From Porphyromonas sp. oral taxon 278 str. W7784 (GTDB lineage Bacteria; Bacteroidota; Bacteroidia; Bacteroidales; Porphyromonadaceae), in NCBI RefSeq assembly GCF_000467855.2, contig NZ_KI259258.1:301006-365005 (forward strand): a stretch of DNA of 64,000 nt, read 5' to 3'. Both the position numbers and the translations under genes were made by a program. Below the pieces are notes generated by a model that was given only the letters and a program-made list of their open reading frames with translations, was not told the DNA's origin and searched no databases. Positions 50,660 through 59,069 of this stretch are shown here, one piece after another. Numbering within the stretch: the first letter of the stretch is position 1; each line of letters begins with the position of its first letter.

Positions 50660-51253
50660 ATGCTTGTCAACGAGATATTCTACAGCCTGCAGGGCGAAGG
50701 GGTACACATGGGGAAGGCCTCCATCTTCATCCGTCTGAGCCGATGCAACCTCCGCTGTAGCTTCTGTGATACAGAGTTTGACTCGGGAGTCGAGATGACT
50801 CTGGAGGAGATCCGTGATGCTATCGCTGTCTATCCAGGAAGGCGCATCATCTGGACGGGCGGTGAGCCCACGCTCCAGCTCACCGACGAGGTCGTCGCCT
50901 ACGTCAAGGCACTCGGCTACTACCAGTCCATCGAGACCAACGGCACACGTCGCCCCCCTCGTGGGCTGGACTACATCACCTGTAGTCCCAAAAGAGAGGC
51001 AATGCGCCTCTTGCACCAGAACTTCCCCCAGGGCGTGGGGGAATTCCGTTTCCCGATCGGCCGTGACATAGATCTTCCCCCCGCCATCAGTGACCTTCCT
51101 CCAGCGGGGGCTTATCTCGTGAGCCCGATCTTCGTGGGGGAGACGCAGAATGATGTCGATCGTGAGGCGGTAGAGCTCTGTGTGAAGTACGTCCTAGAGC
51201 ATCCCGAATGGCAACTGAGCCTACAGATGCACAAGCTTATCCACATCCCTTAG
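50660..51253 (+). CDS. queE: 7-carboxy-7-deazaguanine synthase
   Basis: Radical-SAM enzyme of queuosine/preQ0 synthesis; turns carboxy-tetrahydropterin into 7-carboxy-7-deazaguanine. 197 aa from ATG 50660 (MLVNEIFYSLQGEG); ATG 50642 lies at the predicted transcript start and would leave no leader. Cluster cysteines C29, C33 and C36 in CNLRCSFC, then TGGEPTLQ and SIETNGTRRPP. All key motifs are present. porE follows after 13 bp, probably in one transcript. Confidence 0.94.
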   Translation: MLVNEIFYSLQGEGVHMGKASIFIRLSRCNLRCSFCDTEFDSGVEMTLEEIRDAIAVYPGRRIIWTGGEPTLQLTDEVVAYVKALGYYQSIETNGTRRPPRGLDYITCSPKREAMRLLHQNFPQGVGEFRFPIGRDIDLPPAISDLPPAGAYLVSPIFVGETQNDVDREAVELCVKYVLEHPEWQLSLQMHKLIHIP

Positions 51254-51266
51254 TCACTACATCCAC

Positions 51267-53192
51267 ATGCCGACGCTTCGTCACGGACTGCACGCCCTAT
51301 TCCTCATCTTCGTCCTCGCCTCGTGTGCCCCTTCGGTGCTGCGTGAGGCTGAGGAGGCGAAGCGTGCTGGGGCATACCATCGTGCCGAGGTGCTCTATAA
51401 GCGTCTGTATGCGAGCACTCCACGTAAGAAGGCGGAGGCTAAGGGGCGCTTTGCCTACGAAGCCGGTATAGTAGCTCTAGAGGCAAGGCGCTACGCTACG
51501 GCGCTGAACCTTCTGAAGGCAGCGGAGCGCCTACATATCCCCGATAGCCTACTTCGGGAGCCTCTAGAGCGGGTACGCTTATCCACCGAACTAGCCTCAG
51601 AGTCAGAGCAGGTGGGGACTTCTCCTTACGAAGTGCGCCCCTTCGAACCTCTACGCTCGGCGTATAGCGACTATGGGGTCACGTACAGCGCTGATGGGAA
51701 GACCCTCATCTTCGGAAGCAATAGAAGGCGCTACGGAGCGAAGAAGGACGATTCGCCTGTGACGGGTGAGCCCCTAGGAGCGCTCTATTCACTTAGTCAG
51801 CGTGCCGATGGGTCGTGGGCGGTGCGTCCCGATAGCCTCAGAGGGCTGAGCCTTCCGAGGGTAGAGCAGGGTGCGCCAAGCCTCAGCCCTGATGGACGAA
51901 GGCTCTATTACAGTGTGGTCACCCTCGATCGAGGGCGGACGAATGTTCCGAAGATCTATGTCTCAGAGCAAGGGGAGCGGGGCGAGTGGCGGGAAGGTCG
52001 GGAGCTCCGTCTCTTCGCCGACAGCACGATCCTCGTAGCCCATCCTTCGGTGAGCCCGTCGGGGCATGTGCTCTTCTTTGTCAGTGATGCCCCAGGAGGA
52101 CGAGGGGGTAAAGACCTCTATCAAGTGCGCCTCGATGGCGGGCGTGTCGGAGAGCCCTTCCCTCTAGGGGTAGAGGTCAATACCTCGGGGAATGAACTCT
52201 TCCCCTACGCTGTCTCGGACAGCATCCTTTACTTCTCGTCGGATAGACCCAGTGGGCTGGGTGGGCTCGATATCTATCGGGCGGTCTTATCCCCCGAAGG
52301 GGAGTATCAGGTGACACCCCTTCCCGCTCCGATCAATAGCCCTTCGGATGACCTAGCCTTTGCCCCGAGCCCCGTCCCCGACGCTTGGCCTCGTGGGGAA
52401 GGGGAGGAACTAGCGGAAGTGGGGCTCTTTGCCTCCTCGAGGGATGATGCTCGGGGTCGCCCACATCTGTATGAGTTCCGTAGGGCAAAGGTCACGACGA
52501 CGATCGAGGGGCTCGTCCTTGATCGGGAGGGTGAACCCATCCGAGGTGCTACGATCCATCTGGTGGGCAATCATGCCGAGGAGATGGAGCGAGTGGTCAC
52601 GACGGATGGGGAGGGAGCCTTCCGTCTCCCTGCCCGCTCAGCTACGGAGTATGTCATGCTGGCCTCTGCACCGAACTACCTCAATCAGTATGTGCGCCTC
52701 AGCACTGATCCAAGTCAGGAGAGCGAAACCTATTCGGTGGACTTCTACCTTGCTTCTCGTGTCGCTGTCGAGCAGTTGAGGGAGGTGCACTATGCCTTCG
52801 ATAGGGCGGAAGTCTTGCCCGAGAGTGAGCCCGCACTTCGTATGCTCTACAAGCTCCTCACGGATAATCCAGAGGTGTCTATCCGCCTCCTCTCTCATAC
52901 CGACCGCCATGGATCTGCGGGCTACAACCTTCGCCTCTCACAGCGCAGAGCCGAAGCGGTCGTTCGCTACCTTACCGAGCTCGGGATAGCACCAGAGCGC
53001 CTCCGAGCAGAGGGCTATGGGAAGTCCCGCCCCCATGTCGTCTCCCGACGGACGGCAGAGGCTTATCCCTTCCTCCCAGCGGGGAGTGTGCTGACGGAGG
53101 ACTTCATCGCTCGGCTCTCTTCTCCCGAGGAGCAGGCCGTCTGTGATCAGCTCAATCGTCGGACAGAGTTCCAAGTCCTCGACTCGGAGTAG
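51267..53192 (+). CDS. porE: PorE-like type IX secretion lipoprotein
   Basis: 641 aa. Lipobox at about residue 20 (FVLASCAPS). Domain order matches P. gingivalis PorE (PG1058): TPR-like helices (about 25-110), a WD40/PD40 propeller (about 120-400, e.g. LSPDGRRLYYSVVTL, NTSGNELFPYAVSDSILYF then SSDRPSGLGGLDIYRA), a carboxypeptidase-regulatory-like domain (about 415-495, IEGLVLDREGEPIRGATIHL) and a C-terminal OmpA peptidoglycan-binding domain (HYAFDRAEVLPES, LLSHTDRHGSAGYNLRLSQR). PorE links the type IX secretion machine to peptidoglycan. It ends at a strong terminator. Confidence 0.9.
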   Translation: MPTLRHGLHALFLIFVLASCAPSVLREAEEAKRAGAYHRAEVLYKRLYASTPRKKAEAKGRFAYEAGIVALEARRYATALNLLKAAERLHIPDSLLREPLERVRLSTELASESEQVGTSPYEVRPFEPLRSAYSDYGVTYSADGKTLIFGSNRRRYGAKKDDSPVTGEPLGALYSLSQRADGSWAVRPDSLRGLSLPRVEQGAPSLSPDGRRLYYSVVTLDRGRTNVPKIYVSEQGERGEWREGRELRLFADSTILVAHPSVSPSGHVLFFVSDAPGGRGGKDLYQVRLDGGRVGEPFPLGVEVNTSGNELFPYAVSDSILYFSSDRPSGLGGLDIYRAVLSPEGEYQVTPLPAPINSPSDDLAFAPSPVPDAWPRGEGEELAEVGLFASSRDDARGRPHLYEFRRAKVTTTIEGLVLDREGEPIRGATIHLVGNHAEEMERVVTTDGEGAFRLPARSATEYVMLASAPNYLNQYVRLSTDPSQESETYSVDFYLASRVAVEQLREVHYAFDRAEVLPESEPALRMLYKLLTDNPEVSIRLLSHTDRHGSAGYNLRLSQRRAEAVVRYLTELGIAPERLRAEGYGKSRPHVVSRRTAEAYPFLPAGSVLTEDFIARLSSPEEQAVCDQLNRRTEFQVLDSE

Positions 53193-53214
53193 ACCCTTCT
53201 CCCCCGACCCATAT

Positions 53215-53267
53215 ATATACGCCGTGGGGCAGTCTCCAGCTGGAGGAGACTGCCCCACGGCGTATAT
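53215..53267. terminator. Bidirectional terminator between porE and the TonB receptor
   Basis: A perfect 23-bp stem (53215-53237 with 53245-53267) with a 7-nt loop, between convergent genes. It is the longest hairpin in the window. Confidence 0.85.
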
Positions 53268-53275
53268 GGAGTATG

Positions 53276-55426
53276 CTAGAAGCGATAGCTGAGGGAGAGG
53301 GTCGTCATACGCCCATTGCCCTGGACGTACTCAGCGTCACGGGCGACGAGCTGTGACTGGACGGGGTAGTAGCTCGTGTTGAGGAGGTTCTCTACCCCTA
53401 CCCCGAGGGTGAAGTGTCCTAGAGCATAGCTAGCCTGTCCACTTACGAGGGTGATGGGCTGGACGGGACCTTCGGCCTCCTGGTAGTCATTCCCTCCTGG
53501 GGTGGCGGGGGTGAACCGAGCACGTCGCCCCGTATGTAGTCCGTAGAGTCGCAGAGATAGCGCCTGGATCGGACGGTAGGTCACATGAGCGGTGACCTTC
53601 AGCGGAGGAATGGACTGCCCAGACATGTAGGTAGACCAAGCTCCCTTACTCGTCTCCTTGTATCCCTCCAGAGCAGAGAAGGTAGCTCCTACGGAGAGCT
53701 TAGGGCTGAGCGTGGCATCAGCCGAGAGTTCGACGCCTAGGATACGCTGGGGGGATCGGTCTACGACCCAGAAGCCATTCTCACTCTTGAGGTCGCTCCC
53801 GAGGGCAGCATAGGTATAGTAGACGGCTCCCTGGAGATCTAGGCGTGTCCCCTCACCGAAGAGATGCTCCAGAGGAGAGTAGAAGCCTAGTTCATAGTTG
53901 TGCGTACGTACGGGGTCGGTCTCGATCTTACCGAGGACATCGGACTTGGCTGAGCGTAGGGTGCGCCCTAGGTCATAGATAGAGAAGCCTTGGGAGTAGG
54001 CGAAGTAGGGCTGGAATGAGTGTAGTCCGTTGTAGGTCAGCCCAGCGTTCACCGACAGATTGCGATAGCGTAGGGTCCCGCCAGAGACGTGTATCTGAGG
54101 GTCTGTCTTACGTACACGCAGTACGTCGTAGTCGGGGACTTGGACATTGATCCAGTCGTAGCGTGCACCAGCCTTGAGGGTGAAGCGATCGGCCAGATTC
54201 AGCTTCCCTTGGGCGAAGGGTGCATAGTTATACGCCTTGAGTTCGGGCACCCAGTACCTTCCGTCGACTAGTGGTTGGCTGGTCTTGTCGAGGAGGAAGT
54301 CTACGCCATAGAGGAGATGGAGGGTCGTCTCACTGGCCGGGCGAAGGCGGGAGAGGAGCTGTGCCCGTGCACCTGTCTGTAGCGCCCTGGTCAGTGCCTG
54401 CCCACTGGTCTCCTCCCAGCGAGGGCTCTTAGGATTGTGCTTGCGGTAGTCGGTGATGACCTTGACACCACGAGCGAAGATCGATACTTCGAGATCTGTG
54501 TGGCTGAATAGCTCCTGAGAGGTCAGCTTGATATAGGCATTGTGGTTGTGGGGTATCCCTTCGGGGATGGCTTCTGCAGGTTGCTTCCCTGGCACACCGA
54601 TGCGGGGCGATACGAGGTACTTCCCTCCCGAAGCGACGAGTGGGCTCTGCTGCTCGGAGCGGAAGAGATTGTACATCGCCTCGAGGTGGGTACGCTCACT
54701 GAAGGCATAGCCGAACTTCACCAGAGCATTTAGACTCTTCGTGTCTCCCAGCCCGTAGCGAGGTGAGAGGTAGACGCCCCCAGCGCTGATAGGCGAGCCT
54801 GTCTGAGTGAAGGTACCGCTAGCTAGATAGCTGAAGTCTCCTACCTCACCATAGATCTGACCGCCGGCTCGGTAGCCTGAGGTCTTCTCCGAGGTCTTGA
54901 AGAAGTTGTGATCGGTATAGGCTAGGGTCGCCATCCCGCCCACGGGGCGATGCTCCTTGTTCTGCTTGGTGATGATGTTGATGATCCCCCCATTGGCCCC
55001 GTTCCCGAAGATCGCTGTAGCGCCCTTGATCACCTCGATACGCTCGACGGCGGAGGGATCGATGGTGCGTAGATCTCGGCTAGTAGCACGGAGCGGGGTG
55101 GACTGAGGTATGCCGTCGATGAGGACGAGGATGCTACGCCCTCGGAGGGTATTGTAGCGCTCGTTGACGGAGTTCCCCGTGGGTGGTACGCCAGGCACGA
55201 AGTAGCCGACGATCGCCTGCATGTCAGGTAAGATCTGGCTCATCTCTTGGATCTGCTTGGCTGAGATGATGGTGATGCTAGCAGCTGCATTCTGCTTGAC
55301 CTCGGGCATACGAGTCCCGACGACAGTGACTCCATCGAGGGTGCGGTCGGTAGCCTCGGTCTGTGCTAGAGCGGGTAAGCTCATACTTCCCAGTACGAGC
55401 ATGAGGGATAGATGTCTGGATATCAT
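53276..55426 (-). CDS. TonB-dependent receptor, siderophore type
   Basis: 716 aa from ATG 55426 (MISRHLSLMLVLGSM); an ATG nine codons upstream is also open. Signal peptide to about residue 22. Plug domain: DGVTVVGTRMPEVKQNAAAS, then RGRSILVLIDGIPQSTPL and VERIEVIKGATAIFGNGANG then GIINIITK. The barrel continues to the C-terminal SLSYRF. The pattern is that of FhuA/IutA-type siderophore receptors (FSIYDLG motif FSQGFSIYDLGRTL). Substrate is unknown. The promoter at 55519-55526 gives a leader with a hairpin at its very 5' end. Confidence 0.9.
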   Translation of the reverse strand: MISRHLSLMLVLGSMSLPALAQTEATDRTLDGVTVVGTRMPEVKQNAAASITIISAKQIQEMSQILPDMQAIVGYFVPGVPPTGNSVNERYNTLRGRSILVLIDGIPQSTPLRATSRDLRTIDPSAVERIEVIKGATAIFGNGANGGIINIITKQNKEHRPVGGMATLAYTDHNFFKTSEKTSGYRAGGQIYGEVGDFSYLASGTFTQTGSPISAGGVYLSPRYGLGDTKSLNALVKFGYAFSERTHLEAMYNLFRSEQQSPLVASGGKYLVSPRIGVPGKQPAEAIPEGIPHNHNAYIKLTSQELFSHTDLEVSIFARGVKVITDYRKHNPKSPRWEETSGQALTRALQTGARAQLLSRLRPASETTLHLLYGVDFLLDKTSQPLVDGRYWVPELKAYNYAPFAQGKLNLADRFTLKAGARYDWINVQVPDYDVLRVRKTDPQIHVSGGTLRYRNLSVNAGLTYNGLHSFQPYFAYSQGFSIYDLGRTLRSAKSDVLGKIETDPVRTHNYELGFYSPLEHLFGEGTRLDLQGAVYYTYAALGSDLKSENGFWVVDRSPQRILGVELSADATLSPKLSVGATFSALEGYKETSKGAWSTYMSGQSIPPLKVTAHVTYRPIQALSLRLYGLHTGRRARFTPATPGGNDYQEAEGPVQPITLVSGQASYALGHFTLGVGVENLLNTSYYPVQSQLVARDAEYVQGNGRMTTLSLSYRF

Positions 55427-55492
55427 GAAGTCATCAGTATAATGAAGGGTCATACCTCGCTTCTCTTAGCTTTGAGAGGGCATGACTGGGGA

Positions 55493-55515
55493 ATACCTCC
55501 TAAAGCAGGAGGTAT
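55493..55515 (-). promoter_or_regulatory. Hairpin at the 5' end of the TonB receptor mRNA
   Basis: ATACCTCCT (55493-55501) and AGGAGGTAT (55507-55515) form a 9-bp stem with loop AAAGC. Its outer arm falls within a few bases of the start predicted from the TACTTTTG element. It may be an operator or an mRNA-end hairpin. Confidence 0.5.
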
Positions 55516-55518
55516 GTG

Positions 55519-55526
55519 CAAAAGTA
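55519..55526 (-). promoter_or_regulatory. -7 element of the siderophore-type receptor gene
   Basis: TACTTTTG on the - strand matches TAnnTTTG, about 93-100 bp before ATG 55426. Confidence 0.55.
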
Positions 55527-55636
55527 CGTAAATGCGATGCTCCAGATTCGTAAGTCCCAAATTTCCCTACATATAGGTAGATCCCGCCCGTGGGACTACG
55601 AAGTCATCTACCTACAAGCGTGGAGGGGATAAAAGA

Positions 55637-55667
55637 AGATCGCCCCATCCAGCGGATGAGGCGATCT
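55637..55667 (-). terminator. Terminator of the glutaredoxin-like gene
   Basis: Stem AGATCGCC/GGCGATCT plus inner ATCC/GGAT (55637-55650 with 55654-55667). On the - strand TCTTTTATCC follows. It separates this gene from the TonB receptor. Confidence 0.8.
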
Positions 55668-55673
55668 AGATGC

Positions 55674-55973
55674 TTAGCACCCCGAGCCATCGAGGCTACA
55701 GGCGGCACCTTCCAGGGGCGGACGACTCTGCAGTCCCGCCTCTTCGGGTGAGAGGGTCACGGAGCCATCTTCGAGGACGAAGCAGGGGATGCCCACGGCT
55801 CCTCGCTTCTTAGCTTCGTCGAAGAGGGATAGGTGATCCCTTAGCTTGAGGAAGGCCTTCAGCTCCCGTACATCGAGGCCGAAGTCGATGATCTCATAGC
55901 GTGCATCCCCTTGGACCTGCTCCCAGACGTGGGTGCAGTCGGGGCAGGAGGCTACTCCATAGATCTTGATCAT
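55674..55973 (-). CDS. Glutaredoxin-like protein
   Basis: 99 aa, thioredoxin fold. The active site CPDC is at residues 10-13 (YGVASCPDCTHVWE), with the cis-Pro in GAVGIPCFVLEDGS (about residue 62). The C-terminus carries extra cysteines (GAACSLDGSGC). It is probably a cytosolic disulfide or glutathione-like redox protein; its partner is unknown. It follows the rhodanese gene by 20 bp, so the two are likely cotranscribed. Confidence 0.85.
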   Translation of the reverse strand: MIKIYGVASCPDCTHVWEQVQGDARYEIIDFGLDVRELKAFLKLRDHLSLFDEAKKRGAVGIPCFVLEDGSVTLSPEEAGLQSRPPLEGAACSLDGSGC

Positions 55974-55993
55974 AGTGCTCTAGTGCTGAGGGC

Positions 55994-56380
55994 TTACTTC
56001 TCTACGGGGAGACCTTCGGAGACCCAGTTGAGGTAGCCTCCTTCCATCTCTACGACCTTGAAGCCACGGGACTGCATCAGTGTGGCGGCCGCATGGCTAC
56101 GCTTGCCACTACGGCAATAGATGTAGTGGGTGCGCTCTTTGTCGAGCTTCTCCAGCCCTTCGAGGAAGGTCTTGTCGCTCAGCCAGTCGAGGAGGATAGC
56201 TCCCTTTAGGTGACCTTCGGCGAATTCGGAGGGTCGGCGCACGTCGAGGATGACAGCGGTGCTGTCTGCCTGGGCAGCGGCGATGAAGGCCTTAGGGGCA
56301 AGGAGCTGGATAGGCTCGTCGGTAGCAGATCCCGAGCAAAGGCCCAGGGTAGAGATGAGGGTCATGATCAGATGTTTCAT
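55994..56380 (-). CDS. Exported rhodanese-like sulfurtransferase
   Basis: 128 aa with a signal peptide (about residues 1-19) and one rhodanese domain. The active-site loop is CRSGKRS (Cys around residue 89) in HYIYCRSGKRSHAAATLMQS, and the domain starts with VILDVRRPSEFAEGHLKGAI. The single-domain, periplasmic form moves sulfane sulfur or handles thiols outside the cytosol. It precedes the glutaredoxin-like gene, which suggests a shared sulfur/redox role. Cys19 ... the C in LGLCSGSA could also mark a lipoprotein, but the lipobox is poor. Confidence 0.88.
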   Translation of the reverse strand: MKHLIMTLISTLGLCSGSATDEPIQLLAPKAFIAAAQADSTAVILDVRRPSEFAEGHLKGAILLDWLSDKTFLEGLEKLDKERTHYIYCRSGKRSHAAATLMQSRGFKVVEMEGGYLNWVSEGLPVEK

Positions 56381-56570
56381 ATGAATGGCGGGTGATGATA
56401 TGGCGAGGGGAGTACGTGTGCTTCCCCTCCTTTTCTTCCTGCAAAGGTCGAGATTTCCCCCGAGATAAGCATCGGGGGGAGGTTAAGGACTTGACCAAAG
56501 ACTTCTTTGAGTCGAAGGGAAGGGCTCCTTTATCCCCTCCTGCATAGGTTCTGGGGAAGGGGTAAAAAGT

Positions 56571-56676
56571 GATCCACGGTAGGTCGCCGAAAAGACCTAC
56601 TGTAGGTCGTCGATGTGACCTACCGTGGGTCGTCTTGACGACCTACAGTAGGTTTTTTGGGCGATCTACGGTAGGG
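56571..56676. repeat. Phased palindrome array, type A, copy 5 (5 units)
   Basis: Five palindromes with centres at 56578, 56601, 56624, 56647 and 56670, exactly 23 bp apart. Each is a variant of ACCTAC-N-GTAGGT with CGA/TCG flanks. It lies downstream of the lpxA-family terminator and upstream of the rhodanese gene. Confidence 0.88.
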
Positions 56677-56785
56677 TTGTTTTTGGGGGTGTGCTAGCCC
56701 GCTCAGCAAGCGGGCTGGAGTGAGGTGGGGAGTAGAGGGGAAAAGATCCGAAGAGAAGGGCGCGGTGGACGAAGGGCAAAAGAAT

Positions 56786-56821
56786 AGGTCCCGCTCCGAC
56801 GAAGTCGTCGGGGTGGGACCT
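56786..56821 (-). terminator. Terminator of the efflux-lpxA operon
   Basis: A 17-bp stem with two wobble-type mismatches (56786-56802 with 56805-56821) and a 2-nt loop. On the - strand ATTCTTTTGCCC follows. Confidence 0.8.
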
Positions 56822-56900
56822 TGCCATTTCTTTGGAGGGAAGGCGGGTAGCGAAGGGCTGAGACCTAGGGGGCTCAGCTAGGCTACCCGAGGGAGGTGGA

Positions 56901-57686
56901 TCACTTCGTGATGAGGGATTTTGAGGTGCTGAGGAACTCAATGACGTGGCGAACCTCAGGGCCGTCGGGTACCTGCTCCTTGATCTGAAGGATGGCGTCG
57001 TAGAGGCTGATCTTCCCGTTGAATACGAGACGATAGGCCATGGCTAGATGACGCTGGGTACGCTCGTCGATGCCCCCCGCCTTGGAGAGCATCCCGGCAT
57101 GGATACCTGCGTAGACGGCGGGATTGTCCTTGACGGTGATGTAGGGAGGGATGTCTTCGCCGAAGCGACAGCCCGTGAGGATGAACGCTAGATCTCCGAT
57201 GCGACACTGGGGCTTGGCCGTGACGTTGCTACTGAAGATCGCCTTAGATCCGATGGTGCAGTCACAGGCGATCTTCACCGCATAGCCGAAGACATTGCGA
57301 TCGCCGATCAGGCAGTTGTGCGAGATGTGGGTCCCCTCCATCAGGATGTTCTCACTACCGATCTGGGTGGTGATGTCCCTGCGAGAAGCTCGGCTGATGA
57401 CGACATTCTCACGGATGACATTGCGGTCGCCGACGATGAGGGTCGAGGGCTCTCCCTGCCAGGTGAAGTCCTGGGGGGAAGCTCCGAGGACAGCGTTCTG
57501 GTAGATGGTGTTGCCCTGACCAATACGGGTGCCGTTCATCAGGCTGACGTGGGGATATATGGTGCAGTCATCCCCGACGACTACATCGTCTTCGATATAG
57601 GCGAAGGGGTAGATCTTCACACGCTCCCCGATCTTGGCACCAGGAGCTATATAGGCTTGTGGACTGATCATTGTAGTTGGGATCAT
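56901..57686 (-). CDS. lpxA: LpxA-family acyl-ACP:UDP-GlcNAc O-acyltransferase
   Basis: First step of lipid A synthesis, if functional as LpxA. 261 aa, family length. Left-handed beta-helix hexapeptides run from residue 10 to about 185 (AYIAPGAKIGERVKIYPFAY, GNTIYQNAVLGASPQDFTWQ, GDRNVIRENVVISRASR), with the catalytic-type GTHISHNCLIG, then a C-terminal helical domain (about 200-261). The segment after the catalytic region (CRIGDLAFILTGCRFGEDIP) differs from the usual LpxA HQF region, so it may be a paralog. It is the last gene of an RND efflux operon, an unusual place for lpxA. Confidence 0.82.
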   Translation of the reverse strand: MIPTTMISPQAYIAPGAKIGERVKIYPFAYIEDDVVVGDDCTIYPHVSLMNGTRIGQGNTIYQNAVLGASPQDFTWQGEPSTLIVGDRNVIRENVVISRASRRDITTQIGSENILMEGTHISHNCLIGDRNVFGYAVKIACDCTIGSKAIFSSNVTAKPQCRIGDLAFILTGCRFGEDIPPYITVKDNPAVYAGIHAGMLSKAGGIDERTQRHLAMAYRLVFNGKISLYDAILQIKEQVPDGPEVRHVIEFLSTSKSLITK

Positions 57687-57692
57687 AGCGGG

Positions 57693-59069
57693 TTAGTGAG
57701 CTCCTCCACCGAGGGCGTTGTATAGGTTGACGACGGCCTGCATCTTGCTGAAGCTATCCCGCACTTGGGAGAGTTGGGCTTGAAGGAGCGCTTGCTGGGC
57801 GGTGATGACCTCGAGGTAAGAGGAGGTCTTCCCCGTCTCGAAGAGGGTCTCGACGATCTCTACATTCTTCTGGAGACTCTCTACCTGTAGGGCTTCAGTC
57901 TTGACCTTGGCCTCGGAGGCTTGGTAGAGGGCAAGGGCATTGCTCACCTCAGCACCAGCATTGTAGAGGCTCTGCTGGAAGGCAAGGCGAGCCTTCTCCT
58001 CTTCGGCCTCTGCGACACGGAGGCCAGCGACAAGCTTGCCCCGAGCGAAGATGGGCTGAGCAAGCGAGCCAAGGGCCGAAGCGATGAACTTCATCGGATT
58101 GGATACCGCCTGTCCAAGGACTCCCGTCCAGCCGGCATTCCCGCTGATGGTCAGCGAAGGGTAGAAGGCCGATCGAGCGCTATTCGTCTGGTAGTAGCAA
58201 CTAGCCAGAGCCATCTCTGCCACACGTACATCGGGGCGAGCCGAGAGGAGCTGAAGGGGGGTGCCGACAGCGAAGCTCGTAGGGAGCTGCTGCGCTTCGA
58301 GCGTCGAACGGCTATAGGTGCGGGGCGACTCCCCGAGCAGAAGTGCCAAGGCATTCTCCGTCGTGGTGATCTGGCGCTCGATCTCGGGGATCGAAGCTTC
58401 TACCTGGTGGAGGTTGGCTCGGGCAGACTGCACGGAGGACTCCATTGTACGACCGAAGTCCTTCTGCGCCTGCATTACCTCGAGGGTGTGGGCAGCAAGG
58501 GTAGCAGCCGTTCGGCTAAGCTGGAGCTGACGGTCGAGCATCACGAGGGTGTAGTAGCTATTGGCTACGTTCGCAATGACTCGGCTACGCACGAGCTGCT
58601 GGTAGGCTTGGGCTCGTAGGAGCTGAGCCTGAGTAGAGCGTGAAGCATTGAGGAGCGAACCGAAGAGATCCACCTGCCAGCTCGCTTGTACAGGGAGGGT
58701 ATAGCTGTAGGTCGCAGGCACATCTTCCGTCTTGCTTGCCGAGATCGACGGGGCGAGGGAGAGTGAGGGGAAGAAGGAGAGTCGGGCGGCCTTGAGCTGT
58801 GCTTCGGCTTGCTGAGCAGAGAGATTAGCCGAGAGGAGATCGACATTCTGCTGGAGCGCCTTCTCGATGAGTGCCTGTAGGGATGCATCGGTGAAGAGCG
58901 TGCGCCAGGGCGTCTGACCAAACGAGCTGGTATCGCTACTCAGCGTGTCGATCTGGTCGCCACGGTAGACGGAGGTGTCTATCGTGGGACGCTGGTACTT
59001 CTTGTAGACGCCACAGCCCGTGAGGGTGAGACTGATGGCGAGGAGAGGGAGGCTATGCTTGAGCGTCAT
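57693..59069 (-). CDS. Outer membrane efflux channel, OprM/NodT type
   Basis: TolC-like trimeric channel of an RND pump. 458 aa from ATG 59069, which overlaps the end of the pump gene by 17 bp; the frame further upstream is in the pump gene. Lipobox at about residue 19 (LTLTGCGVYKKY). Two OEP repeats: SANLSAQQAEAQLKAARLSF (about 80-100) with LSRTAATLAAHTLEVM, then VAEMALASCYYQTNSARSAF and VESLQKNVEIVETLFETGKT. Coupled with the pump and adaptor genes. Confidence 0.93.
   Translation of the reverse strand: MTLKHSLPLLAISLTLTGCGVYKKYQRPTIDTSVYRGDQIDTLSSDTSSFGQTPWRTLFTDASLQALIEKALQQNVDLLSANLSAQQAEAQLKAARLSFFPSLSLAPSISASKTEDVPATYSYTLPVQASWQVDLFGSLLNASRSTQAQLLRAQAYQQLVRSRVIANVANSYYTLVMLDRQLQLSRTAATLAAHTLEVMQAQKDFGRTMESSVQSARANLHQVEASIPEIERQITTTENALALLLGESPRTYSRSTLEAQQLPTSFAVGTPLQLLSARPDVRVAEMALASCYYQTNSARSAFYPSLTISGNAGWTGVLGQAVSNPMKFIASALGSLAQPIFARGKLVAGLRVAEAEEEKARLAFQQSLYNAGAEVSNALALYQASEAKVKTEALQVESLQKNVEIVETLFETGKTSSYLEVITAQQALLQAQLSQVRDSFSKMQAVVNLYNALGGGAH

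Larger units (their letters stand above)
56381..56900. other. 520-bp gene-free region: type A array and lpxA terminator
   Basis: Between the rhodanese and lpxA-family genes. It holds a possible rhodanese promoter around 56440-56450 (GACCTTTG, imperfect), a type A array at 56571-56676 and a terminator at 56786-56821. No coding frame. Confidence 0.65.
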
